NCBI GenBank assembly: GCA_032622095.1
Contig: CP136064.1
Coordinates: 138,215,954-138,279,953 of the forward strand
Length of the DNA: 64,000 nt
Direction: 5' to 3'
DNA from: Siphonodentalium dalli
Lineage: Eukaryota > Mollusca > Scaphopoda > Gadilida > Siphonodentaliidae
Shown here: piece by piece, positions 49,199 to 62,600 of the stretch
How positions within the stretch are numbered: the stretch's first letter is position 1
Layout of the letters: each line of letters starts with the position of its first letter
Position numbers and translations under genes: made by a program
The notes under the pieces: generated by a model
Told to the model about the DNA's origin: nothing
Databases searched by the model: none
Seen by the model: the letters and a program-made list of their open reading frames with translations, nothing else

Positions 49199-50510
49199 CA
49201 GCGCCGTAAAAATTAGCGCAATCGACCTAAAACTGACGTCACAGCACCCGATTCAAATTTTGACTTTTGGGTATCCTGCAAGGTGCCAACCTTGCCCTGA
49301 TTTCTTTGAAAAAGGCGCATAGATCCAAAACGACTCGATCGATTGCCTTCATTTTTTGTACGTACATAGCTCCCTCCTTGGCTATTGACTGGACTGGGTG
49401 CGGAGTTCGTCCGACCTTGACCTTGGACGAAGAATCGGTTAACGCTCTTTGAAAAACTTTTTTCTTCTGAATTTGACCAAATTCATAGGGCGGCATCGCT
49501 AGTCCGAACTGAAGACAACGCCGTAAAAATTAGCGCAATCGACCAAAAACTTACGTCACAGCACCCGATTCAAATTTTGACTTTTGGGTATCCTGCAAGG
49601 TGCTCACCTTACCCTGATTTCTTTGAAAACGGCGAATAGATCCAAAACGACTCTACCGATTGCCTTGATTTTTTGTACTAACATAGCTCCCGTCCGTCGC
49701 TATTGACTGGACTGGGTGCGGAGTTCGTCCGACCTTGACCTTGGACGAAGAATCGGTTAACGCTCTTTGAAAAACTTTTTTCTTCTGAATTTGACCAAAT
49801 TCACAGGGCGGCATCGCTAGTCCGAACTGAAGACAACGTCGTAAAAAATAGCGCAATCGACCAAAAACTGACGTCACAGCACCCGATTCAAATTTTGACT
49901 TTTGGGTATCCTGCAAGGTGCTCACCTTGCCCTGATTTCTTTGAAAAAGGCGAATAGATCCAAAACGACTCTACCGATTGCCTTGATTTTTTGTACTAAC
50001 ATAGCTCCCGTCCGTCGCTATTGACTGGACTGGGTGCGGAGTTCGTCCGACCTTGACCTTGGACGAAGAATCGGTTAACGCTCTTTGAAAAACTTTTTTC
50101 TTCTGAATTTGACCAAATTCATAGGGCGGCATCGCTAGTCCGAACTGAAGACAACGCCGTAAAAATTAGCGCAATCGACCAAAAACTTACGTCACAGCAC
50201 CCGATTCAAATTTTGACTTTTGGGTATCCTGCAAGGTGCTCACCTTGCCCTGATTTCTTTGAAAAAGGCGAATAGATCCAAAACGACTCTACCGATTGCC
50301 TTGATTTTTTGTACTAACATAGCTCCCGTCCGTCGCTATTGACTGGACTGGGTGCGGAGTTCGTCCGACCTTGACCTTGGACGAAGAATCGGTTAACGCT
50401 CTTTGAAAAACTTTTTTCTTCTGAATTTGACCAAATTCATAGGGCGGCATCGCTAGTCCGAACTGAAGACAACGCCGTAAAAAAATAGCGCAATCGAACA
50501 AAAACTGACG
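49199..50510 (+). repeat. Core-monomer slippage zone
   Basis: Here the higher-order order breaks down into consecutive 318-bp cores. One monomer class (CCAACC centre) is repeated after 317 bp, and at about 49,897 a later class reverts to the CTCACC class. The starts 49746, 50064, 50382 and 50700 are exactly 318 apart. Confidence 0.9.
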
Positions 50511-51376
50511 TCACAGCACCCGATTCAAATTTTGACTTTTGGGCATCCTGCAAGGTGCGGATCTTGCCCTGATTTCTTTGAAAAAGGCGAATAGATCCAA
50601 AACGACTCTACCGATTGCCTTGATATTTTGTACGTACATAGCTCCCTCCTTGGCTATTGACTGGACTGGGTGCGGAGTTCGTCCGACCTTGACCTTGGAC
50701 GAAGAATCGGTTAACGCTCTTTGAAAAACTTTTTTCTTCTGAATTTGACCAAATTCATAGGGCGGCATCGCTAGTCCGAACTGAAGACAACGCCTTAAAA
50801 AAATAGCGCAATCGACCAAAAACTGACGTCACAGCACCCGATTCAAATTTTGACGTGTGGGTATCCTGCAAGGAGGGCGCCTTGCCCTGATTTCTTTGAA
50901 AAAGGCGAATAGATCCAAAACCACTCTACCGATTGCCTTGATTTTACGTACGTACATAGCTCCCGTCCTTGGCTATTGACTGGACTGGGTGCGGAGTTCG
51001 TCCGACCTTGACCTTGGCACAAAACGCTCTTCATGTTGATTACTGTTGTGTGCGCATCTCCTCCAGAACGGCTTAAGATATCGAGTTCGGACTTGCTCTA
51101 TTAGCTTCGTCTTCTCATGCGCTACACGAACACAAAAAATGGTTCACCTTGGTAAACATTGAAGTATCGAAATTGCAGTGCAATTTCAATTTCATTCTAG
51201 TTATACTTCAATGTGTTAACATTGAAGTATATTGTAATTCTTATTTTTATTTTTATTTATTATTATACTTCAATGTGTTAACATTGAAGTATATTGTAAT
51301 TCTTATTTTTATTTTTATTTATTATTATTATACTTCAATGTGTTAACATTGAAGTATATTGTAATTCTTATTTTTA

Positions 51377-51417
<41 letters not shown>

Positions 51418-54400
51418 AAAGACCTTATATCTCAGAAACCGCCTGGTCGATTGATTTGATATTTCCTACTCATATCCATACACGAAAAGTTAGTTTTATG
51501 CACTTATCGCTATTTTTGTACGACCTTGACCTTTGCACTAAACGCTCTTCATGTGTATTACTGTTGTGTACGCATCTCATCCGGAACAGCTTGAGATATC
51601 GATTTCGGACTTGCATTATTAGTTTCCTCTCATCATGTGCTACAAACTTTGCGAAAAATGGTATGGATAGCACTTCCGGTTCGACAGTTCGGTATGGTAT
51701 GACGTATGACGTTACAGCACCCGATTCAAATTTTGACTTTTGGGTATCCTGCAAGGTGGAAACCTTGCCCTTATTTCTTTGAAAAAGGCGAATAGATCCA
51801 AAACGACTCAATCGATTGCCTTGATTTTACGTACGTACATAGCTCCCGTCCTTGGCTATTGACTGGACTCAGTGCTGAGTTCGTCCGACCTTGACCTTGG
51901 CACAAAACGCTCTTCATGTTGATTACTGTTGTGTGCGCATCTCCTCCAGAACGGCTTGAGATATCGAGTTCGGACTAGCTCTATTAGGTTCGTCTTCTCA
52001 TGCGCTACACGCACACAAAAAATGGTTCACCTTGGTAAACAATGAAGTATCGAAATTGCAGTGCAATTTCAATTTCATTCTAGTTATTATTATTATTATT
52101 ATTATAAAAGACCTTATATCTCAGAAACCGCCTGGTCGATTGATTTGATATTTCCTACTCATATACATACACGAAAAGTTAGTTTTATGCACTTACCGCT
52201 ATTTTTGTACGACCTTGACCTTTACTCTAAACGTTCTTCATGTGTGTTACTGTTGTGTAAGTATCTCCTCCTGAACGGCTAGAAATATCGAGTTCGGACT
52301 TGCATTATTAGTTTCCTCTCATCATGTGCTACAAACAAGCGATAAATGGTATGGATAGCACTTCCGGTTCGAAAGTTCGGTATAGGTGGAACGCTCTTTG
52401 AAAAACTTTTTTCTTCTGAATTTGACCAAATTCATAGGGCGGGATCGCTAGTCCGAACTGAAGACAGCGCCGTAAAAATTAGCGCAATCGACCTAAAACT
52501 GACGTCACAGCACCCGATTCAAATTTTGACTTTTGGGTATCCTGCAAGGTGCCAACCTTGCCCTGATTTCTTTGAAAAAGGCGCATATATCCAAAACGAC
52601 ACGATCGATTGCCTTCATTTTTTGTACGTACATAGCTCCCTCCTTGGCTATTGACTGGACTGGGTGCGGAGTTCGTCCGACCTTGACCTTGGACGAAGAA
52701 TCGGTCAACGCTCTTTGAAAAACTTTTTTCTTCTGAATTTGACCAAATTCATAGGGCGGCATCGCTAGTCCGAACTGAAGACAACGCCGTAAAAATTAGC
52801 GCAATCGACCAAAAACTTACGTCACAGCACCCGATTCAAATTTTGACTTTTGGGTATCCTGCAAGGTGCTCACCTTGCCCTGATTTCTTTGAAAAAGGCG
52901 AATAGATCCAAAACGACTCTACCGATTGCCTTGATTTTTTGTACTAACATAGCTCCCGTCCGTCGCTATTGACTGGACTGGGTGCGGAGTTCGTCCGACC
53001 TTGACCTTGGACGAAGAATCGGTTAACGCTCTTTGAAAAACTTTTTTCTTCTGAATTTGACCAAATTCACAGGGCGGCATCGCTAGTCCGAACTGAAGAC
53101 AACGTCGTAAAAAATAGCGCAATCGACCAAAAACTGACGTCACAGCACCCGATTCAAATTTTGACGTGTGGGTATCCTGCAAGGTGTGCGCCTTGCCCTG
53201 ATTTCTTTGAAAAAGGCGAATAGATCCAAAACGACTCTATCGATTGCCTTGATTTTACGTACGTACATAGCTCCCGTCCTTGGCTATTGACTGGACTCAG
53301 TGCTGAGTTCGTCCGACCTTGACCTTGGCACAAAACGCTCTTCATGTTGATTACTGTTGTGTGCGCATCTCCTCCAGAACGGCTTGAGATATCGAGTTCG
53401 GACTAGCTCTATTAGGTTCGTCTTCTCATGCGCTACACGCACACAAAAAATGGTTCACCTTGGTAAACATTGAAGTATCGAAATTTCAGTGCAATTTCAA
53501 TTTCATTCTAGTTATTATTATTATTATTATTATAAAAGACCTTATATCTCAGAAACCGCCTGGTCGATTGATTTGATATTTCCTACTCATATACATACAC
53601 GAAAAGTTAGTTTTATGCACTTACCGCTATTTTTGTACGACCTTGACGTTTACTCTAAACGTTCTTCATGTGTGTTACTGTTGTGTAAGTATCTCCTCCT
53701 GAACGGCTAGAAATATCGAGTTCGGACTTGCATTATTAGTTTCCTCTCATCATGTGCTACAAACAAGCGATAAATGGTATGGATAGCACTTCCGGTTCGA
53801 AAGTTCGGTATAGGTGGAACGCTCTTTGAAAAACTTTTTTCTTCTGAATTTGACCAAATTCATAGGGCGGGATCGCTAGTCCGAACTGAAGACAGCGCCG
53901 TAAAAATTAGCGCAATCGACCTAAAACTGACGTCACAGCACCCGATTCAAATTTTGACTTTTGGGTATCCTGCAAGGTGCCAACCTTGCCCTGATTTCTT
54001 TGAAAAAGGCGCATAGATCCAAAACGACTCGATCGATTGCCTTCATTTTTTGTACGTACATAGCTCCCTCCTTGGCTATTGACTGGACTGGGTGCGGAGT
54101 TCGTCCGACCTTGACCTTGGACGAAGAATCGGTTAACGCTCTTTGAAAAACTTTTTTCTTCTGAATTTGACCAAATTCATAGGGCGGCATCGCTAGTCCG
54201 AACTGAAGACAACGCCGTAAAAATTAGCGCAATCGACCAAAAACTTACGTCACAGCACCCGATTCAAATTTTGACTTTTGGGTATCCTGCAAGGTGCTCA
54301 CCTTACCCTGATTTCTTTGAAAACGGCGAATAGATCCAAAACGACTCTACCGATTGCCTTGATTTTTTGTACTAACATAGCTCCCGTCCGTCGCTATTGA

Positions 54401-55920
54401 CTGGACTGGGTGCGGAGTTTGTCCGACCTTGACCTTGGACGAAGAATCGGTTAACGCTCTTTGAAAAACTTTTTTCTTCTGAATTTGACCAAATTCACAG
54501 GGCGGCATCGCTAGTCCGAACTGAAGACAACGTCGTAAAAAATAGCGCAATCGACCAAAAACTGACGTCACAGCACCCGATTCAAATTTTGACGTGTGGG
54601 TATCCTGCAAGGTGTGCGCCTTGCCCTGATTTCTTTGAAAAAGGCGAATAGATCCAAAACGACTCTATCGATTGCCTTGATTTTACGTACGTACATAGCT
54701 CCCGTCCTTGGCTATTGACTGGACTCAGTGCTGAGTTCGTCCGACCTTGACCTTGGCACAAAACGCTCTTCATGTTGATTACTGTTGTGTGCGCATCTCC
54801 TCCAGAACGGCTTGAGATATCGAGTTCGGACTAGCTCTATTAGGTTCGTCTTCTCATGCGCTACACGCACACAAAAAATGGTTCACCTTGGTAAACATTG
54901 AAGTATCGAAATTGCAGTGCAATTTCAATTTCATTCTAGTTATTATTATTATTATTATTATAAAAGACCTTATATCTCAGAAACCGCCTGGTCGATTGAT
55001 TTGATATTTCCTACTCATATACATACACGAAAAGTTAGTTTTATGCACTTACCGCTATTTTTGTACGACCTTGACGTTTACTCTAAACGTTCTTCATGTG
55101 TGTTACTGTTGTGTAAGTATCTCCTCCTGAACGGCTAGAAATATCGAGTTCGGACTTGCATTATTAGTTTCCTCTCATCATGTGCTACAAACAAGCGATA
55201 AATGGTATGGATAGCACTTCCGGTTCGAAAGTTCGGTATAGGTGGAACGCTCTTTGAAAAACTTTTTTCTTCTGAATTTGACCAAATTCATAGGGCGGGA
55301 TCGCTAGTCCGAACTGAAGACAGCGCCGTAAAAATTAGCGCAATCGACCTAAAACTGACGTCACAGCACCCGATTCAAATTTTGACTTTTGGGTATCCTG
55401 CAAGGTGCCAACCTTGCCCTGATTTCTTTGAAAAAGGCGCATAGATCCAAAACGACTCGATCGATTGCCTTCATTTTTTGTACGTACATAGTTCCCTCCT
55501 TGGCTATTGACTGGACTGGGTGCGGAGTTCGTCCGACCTTGACCTTGGACGAAGAATCGGTTAACGCTCTTTGAAAAACTTTTTTCTTCTGAATTTGACC
55601 AAATTCATAGGGCGGCATCGCTAGTCCGAACTGAAGACAACGCCGTAAAAATTAGCGCAATCGACCAAAAACTTACGTCACAGCACCCGATTCAAATTTT
55701 GACTTTTGGGTATCCTGCAAGGTGCTCACCTTGCCCTGATTTCTTTGAAAAAGGCGAATAGATCCAAAACGACTCTACCGATTGCCTTGATTTTTTGTAC
55801 TAACATAGCTCCCGTCCGTCGCTATTGACTGGACTGGGTGCGGAGTTCGTCCGACCTTGACCTTGGACGAAGAATCGGTTAACGCTCTTTGAAAAACTTT
55901 TTTCTTCTGAATTTGACCAA
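50200..55920 (+). repeat. Second copy of 40,905-46,625 (offset 9,295)
   Basis: Corresponding landmarks differ by exactly 9,295 bp over about 5.7 kb. Shared private variants include the core deletion near 42,404/51,699 and GCGCATATATCC at 43,287/52,582. Confidence 0.9.
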
Positions 55921-58900
55921 ATTCATAGGGCGGCATCGCTAGTCCGAACTGAAGACAACGCCGTAAAAAAATAGCGCAATCGAACAAAAACTGACGTCAC
56001 AGCACCCGATTCAAATTTTTACTTTTGGGCATCCTGCAAGGTGCGGATCTTGCCCTGATTTCTTTGAAAAAGGCGAATAGATCCAAAACGACTCTACCGA
56101 TTGCCTTGATATTTTGTACGTACATAGCTCCCTCCTTGGCTATTGACTGGACTGGGTGCGGAGTTCGTCCGACCTTGACCTTGGACGAAGAATCTGTTAA
56201 CGCTCTTTGAAAAACTTTTTTCTTCTGAATTTGACCAAATTCATAGGGCGGCATCGCTAGTCCGAACTGAAGACAACGCCGTAAAAAAAATAGCGCAATC
56301 GAACAAAAACTGACGTCACAGCACCCGATTCAAATTTTGACGTGTGGGTATCCTGCAAGGTGCCAGCCTTGCCCTGATTTCTTTGAAAAAGGCGAATAGA
56401 TCCAAAACGACTGAACCGATTGCCTTGATTTTGATATTTCCTACTCATATACATCCACGAAAAGTAAGTTTTATGCACTTACCGCTATTTTTGTCCGACC
56501 TTGACCTTGACCGTCGCCAGTAATTTTGTTGCAAAAAATAGTTTGTCCTAATTTGACCAAACTCACAGGGTGGTATCGCATGGCAAAGACGATTAAGATG
56601 CAATGTAAAGTAGGTCAATCGGTCAAAAAATGGCGGAGTAATGGCGGATTGATTTTAGCCACATTTAAACTAGATTGAACTTTTATTGAGCTTGGACCTA
56701 TTATGGGTCAAAAATTGATTGACCGATTAGAATGATTTTTGGTACATATATAGCGTTCGTCCTTAGCTATTAACCGGACTGGGTGTGAATTTTGTACGAC
56801 ATTGATCTTTGCACTAAACGCTCTTCATGTGTATTACTGTTGTGACCGTATCTCCTCCGGAACGGCTTGAGATATCGAGTTCGGACTTGCATTATTAGTT
56901 TCCTCCCATCAAGTGCTACAAACACGCGAAAAATGGTATGGATAGCACTTCCGGTTCGAAAGATCGGTATTGGTCGAAGAATCGGTTAACGCTCTTTGAA
57001 AAACTTTTTTCTTCTAAATTTGACCAAATTCTTAGGGCGGCATCGCTAGTCCGAGCTGAAGACAACGCCGTAAAAATTAGCGCAATCGACCAAAAACTTA
57101 CGTCACAGCACCCGATTCAAATTTTGACTTTTGGGTATCCTGCAAGGTGCTCACCTTGCCCTGATTTCTTTGAAAAAGGCGAATAGATCCAAAACGACTC
57201 TACCGATTGCCTTGATTTTTTGTACTAACATAGCTCCCGTCCGTCGCTATTGACTGGACTGGGTGCGGAGTTCGTCCGACCTTGACCTTGGACGAAGAAT
57301 CGGTTAACGCTCTTTGAAAAACTTTTTTCTTCTGAATTTGACCAAATTCATAGGGCGGCATCGCTAGTCCGAACTGAAGACAACGCCGTAAAAAAATAGC
57401 GCAATCGAACAAAAACTGACGTCACAGCACCCGATTCAAATTTTGACTTTTGGGCATCCTGCAAGGTGCGGATCTTGCCCTGATTTCTTTGAAAAAGGCG
57501 AATAGATCCAAAACGACTCTACCGATTGCCTTGATATTTTGTACGTACATAGCTCCCTCCTTGGCTATTGACTGGACTGGGTGCGGAGTTCGTCCGACCT
57601 TGACCTTGGACGAAGAATCGGTTAACGCTCTTTGAAAAACTTTTTTCTTCTGAATTTGACCAAATTCATAGGGCGGCATCGCTAGTCCGAACTGAAGACA
57701 ACGCCGTAAAAAAATAGCGCAATCGAACAAAAACTGACGTCACAGCACCCGATTCAAATTTTGACGTGTGGGTATCCTGCAAGGAGGGCGCCTTGCCCTG
57801 ATTTCTTTGAAAAAGGCGAATAGATCCAAAACCACTCTACCGATTGCCTTGATTTTACGTACGTACATAGCTCCCGTCCTTGGCTATTGACTGGACTGGG
57901 TGCGGAGTTCGTCCGACGTTGACCTTGGCACAAAACGCTCTTCATGTTGATTACTGTTGTGTGCGCATCTCCTCCAGAACGGCTTAAGATATCGAGTTCG
58001 GACTTGCTCTATTAGCTTCGTCTTCTCATGCGCTACACGAACACAAAAAATGGTTCACCTTGGTAAACATTGAAGTATCGAAATTGCAGTGCAATTTCAA
58101 TTTCATTCTAGTTATACTTCAATGTGTTAACATTGAAGTATATTGTAATTCTTATTTTTATTTTTATTTATTATTATACTTCAATGTGTTAACATTGAAG
58201 TATATTGTAATTCTTATTTTTATTTTTATTTATTATTATTATACTTCAATGTGTAAACGCTCTTCATGTGTATTACTGTTGTGTACGCATCTCATCCGGA
58301 ACAGCTTGAGATATCGATTTCGGACTTGCATTATTAGTTTCCAAATAGATCCAAAACGACTCTATCGATTGCCTTGATTTTACGTACGTACATAGCTCCC
58401 GTCCTTGGCTATTGACTGGACTCAGTGCTGAGTTCGTCCGACCTTGACCTTGGCACAAAACGCTCTTCATGTTGATTACTGTTGTGTGCGCATCTCCTCC
58501 AGAACGGCTTGAGATATCGAGTTCGGACTAGCTCTATTAGGTTCGTCTTCTCATGCGCTACACGCACACAAAAAATGGTTCACCTTGGTAAACAATGAAG
58601 TATCGAAATTGCAGTGCAATTTCAATTTCATTCTAGTTATACTTCAATGTGTTAAATGGTCGATTGATTTGATATTTCCTACTCATATACATACACGAAA
58701 AGTTAGTTTTATGCACTTACCGCTATTTTTGTACGACCTTGACCTTTACTCTAAACGCTCTTCATGTGTGTTACTGTTGTGTAAGTATCTCCTCCTGAAC
58801 GGCTAGAAATATCGAGTTCGGACTTGCATTATTAGTTTCCTCTCATCATGTGCTACAAACAAGCGATAAATGGTATGGATAGCACTTCCGGTTCGAAAGT

Positions 58901-59644
58901 TCGGTATAGGTGGAACGCTCTTTGAAAAACTTTTTTCTTCTGAATTTAACCAAATTCATAGGGCGGGATCGCTAGTCCGAACTGAAGACAGCGCCGTAAA
59001 AATTAGCGCAATCGACCTAAAACTGACGTCACAGCACCCGATTCAAATTTTGACTTTTGGGTATCCTGCAAGGTGCCAACCTTGCCCTGATTTCTTTGAA
59101 AAAGGCGCATAGATCCAAAACGACTCGATCGATTGCATTCATTTTTTGTACGTACATAGCTCCCTCCTTGGCTATTGACTGGACTGGGTGCGGAGTTCGT
59201 CCGACCTTGACCTTGGACGAAGAATCGGTTAACGCTCTTTGAAAAACTTTTTTCTTCTGAATTTGACCAAATTCATAGGGCGGCATCGCTAGTCCGAACT
59301 GAAGACAACGCCGTAAAAAAATAGCGCAATCGAACAAAAACTGACGTCACAGCACCCGATTCAAATTTTGACGTGTTGGTATCCTGCAAGGAGGGCGCCT
59401 TGCCCTGATTTCTTTGAAAAAGGCGAATAGATCCAAAACCACTCTACCGATTGCCTTGATTTTACGTACGTACATAGCTCCCGTCCTTGGCTATTGACTG
59501 GACCGACCTTGACCTTGGCACAAAACGCTCTTCATGTTGATTACTGTTGTGTGCGCATCTCCGCCAGAACGGCTTAAGATATCGAGTTCGGACTTGCTCT
59601 ATTAGCTTCGTCTTCTCATGCGCTACACGAACACAAAAAACTTA
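55360..59644 (+). repeat. 4,285-bp super-unit, copy 1
   Basis: Contains two cores, the edge module (56.3-58.25 kb) and truncated tail and head pieces with internal joins near 58,255, 58,342 and 58,657. The next copy follows directly. Confidence 0.88.
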
Positions 59645-62600
59645 CGTCACAGCACCCGATTCAAATTTTGACTTTTGGGTATCCTGCAAGGTGCCAACCT
59701 TGCCCTGATTTCTTTGAAAAAGGCGCATAGATCCAAAACGACTCGATCGATTGCCTTCATTTTTTGTACGTACATAGTTCCCTCCTTGGCTATTGACTGG
59801 ACTGGGTGCGGAGTTCGTCCGACCTTGACCTTGGACGAAGAATCGGTTAACGCTCTTTGAAAAACTTTTTTCTTCTGAATTTGACCAAATTCATAGGGCG
59901 GCATCGCTAGTCCGAACTGAAGACAACGCCGTAAAAATTAGCGCAATCGACCAAAAACTTACGTCACAGCACCCGATTCAAATTTTGACTTTTGGGTATC
60001 CTGCAAGGTGCTCACCTTGCCCTGATTTCTTTGAAAAAGGCGAATAGATCCAAAACGACTCTACCGATTGCCTTGATTTTTTGTACTAACATAGCTCCCG
60101 TCCGTCGCTATTGACTGGACTGGGTGCGGAGTTCGTCCGACCTTGACCTTGGACGAAGAATCGGTTAACGCTCTTTGAAAAACTTTTTTCTTCTGAATTT
60201 GACCAAATTCATAGGGCGGCATCGCTAGTCCGAACTGAAGACAACGCCGTAAAAAAATAGCGCAATCGAACAAAAACTGACGTCACAGCACCCGATTCAA
60301 ATTTTTACTTTTGGGCATCCTGCAAGGTGCGGATCTTGCCCTGATTTCTTTGAAAAAGGCGAATAGATCCAAAACGACTCTACCGATTGCCTTGATATTT
60401 TGTACGTACATAGCTCCCTCCTTGGCTATTGACTGGACTGGGTGCGGAGTTCGTCCGACCTTGACCTTGGACGAAGAATCTGTTAACGCTCTTTGAAAAA
60501 CTTTTTTCTTCTGAATTTGACCAAATTCATAGGGCGGCATCGCTAGTCCGAACTGAAGACAACGCCGTAAAAAAATAGCGCAATCGAACAAAAACTGACG
60601 TCACAGCACCCGATTCAAATTTTGACGTGTGGGTATCCTGCAAGGTGCCAGCCTTGCCCTGATTTCTTTGAAAAAGGCGAATAGATCCAAAACGACTGAA
60701 CCGATTGCCTTGATTTTGATATTTCCTACTCATATACATCCACGAAAAGTTAGTTTTATGCACTTACCGCTATTTTTGTCCGACCTTGACCTTGACCGTC
60801 GCCAGTAATTTTGTTGCAAAAAATAGTTTGTCCTAATTTGACCAAACTCACAGGGTGGTATCGCATGGCAAAGACGATTAAGATGCAATGTAAAGTAGGT
60901 CAATCGGTCAAAAAATGGCGGAGTAATGGCGGATTGATTTTAGCCACATTTAAACTAGATTGAACTTTTATTGAGCTTGGACCTATTATGGGTCAAAAAT
61001 TGATTGACCGATTAGAATGATTTTTGGTACATATATAGCGTTCGTCCTTAGCTATTAACCGGACTGGGTGTGAATTTTGTACGACATTGATCTTTGCACT
61101 AAACGCTCTTCATGTGTATTACTGTTGTGACCGTATCTCCTCCGGAACGGCTTGAGATATCGAGTTCGGACTTGCATTATTAGTTTCCTCCCATCAAGTG
61201 CTACAAACACGCGAAAAATGGTATGGATAGCACTTCCGGTTCGAAAGATCGGTATTGGTCGAAGAATCGGTTAACGCTCTTTGAAAAACTTTTTTCTTCT
61301 AAATTTGACCAAATTCTTAGGGCGGCATCGCTAGTCCGAGCTGAAGACAACGCCGTAAAAATTAGCGCAATCGACCAAAAACTTACGTCACAGCACCCGA
61401 TTCAAATTTTGACTTTTGGGTATCCTGCAAGGTGCTCACCTTGCCCTGATTTCTTTGAAAAAGGCGAATAGATCCAAAACGACTCTACCGATTGCCTTGA
61501 TTTTTTGTACTAACATAGCTCCCGTCCGTCGCTATTGACTGGACTGGGTGCGGAGTTCGTCCGACCTTGACCTTGGACGAAGAATCGGTTAACGCTCTTT
61601 GAAAAACTTTTTTCTTCTGAATTTGACCAAATTCATAGGGCGGCATCGCTAGTCCGAACTGAAGACAACGCCGTAAAAAAATAGCGCAATCGAACAAAAA
61701 CTGACGTCACAGCACCCGATTCAAATTTTGACTTTTGGGCATCCTGCAAGGTGCGGATCTTGCCCTGATTTCTTTGAAAAAGGCGAATAGATCCAAAACG
61801 ACTCTACCGATTGCCTTGATATTTTGTACGTACATAGCTCCCTCCTTGGCTATTGACTGGACTGGGTGCGGAGTTCGTCCGACCTTGACCTTGGACGAAG
61901 AATCGGTTAACGCTCTTTGAAAAACTTTTTTCTTCTGAATTTGACCAAATTCATAGGGCGGCATCGCTAGTCCGAACTGAAGACAACGCCGTAAAAAAAT
62001 AGCGCAATCGAACAAAAACTGACGTCACAGCACCCGATTCAAATTTTGACGTGTGGGTATCCTGCAAGGAGGGCGCCTTGCCCTGATTTCTTTGAAAAAG
62101 GCGAATAGATCCAAAACCACTCTACCGATTGCCTTGATTTTACGTACGTACATAGCTCCCGTCCTTGGCTATTGACTGGACTGGGTGCGGAGTTCGTCCG
62201 ACGTTGACCTTGGCACAAAACGCTCTTCATGTTGATTACTGTTGTGTGCGCATCTCCTCCAGAACGGCTTAAGATATCGAGTTCGGACTTGCTCTATTAG
62301 CTTCGTCTTCTCATGCGCTACACGAACACAAAAAATGGTTCACCTTGGTAAACATTGAAGTATCGAAATTGCAGTGCAATTTCAATTTCATTCTAGTTAT
62401 ACTTCAATGTGTTAACATTGAAGTATATTGTAATTCTTATTTTTATTTTTATTTATTATTATACTTCAATGTGTTAACATTGAAGTATATTGTAATTCTT
62501 ATTTTTATTTTTATTTATTATTATTATACTTCAATGTGTAAACGCTCTTCATGTGTATTACTGTTGTGTACGCATCTCATCCGGAACAGCTTGAGATATC

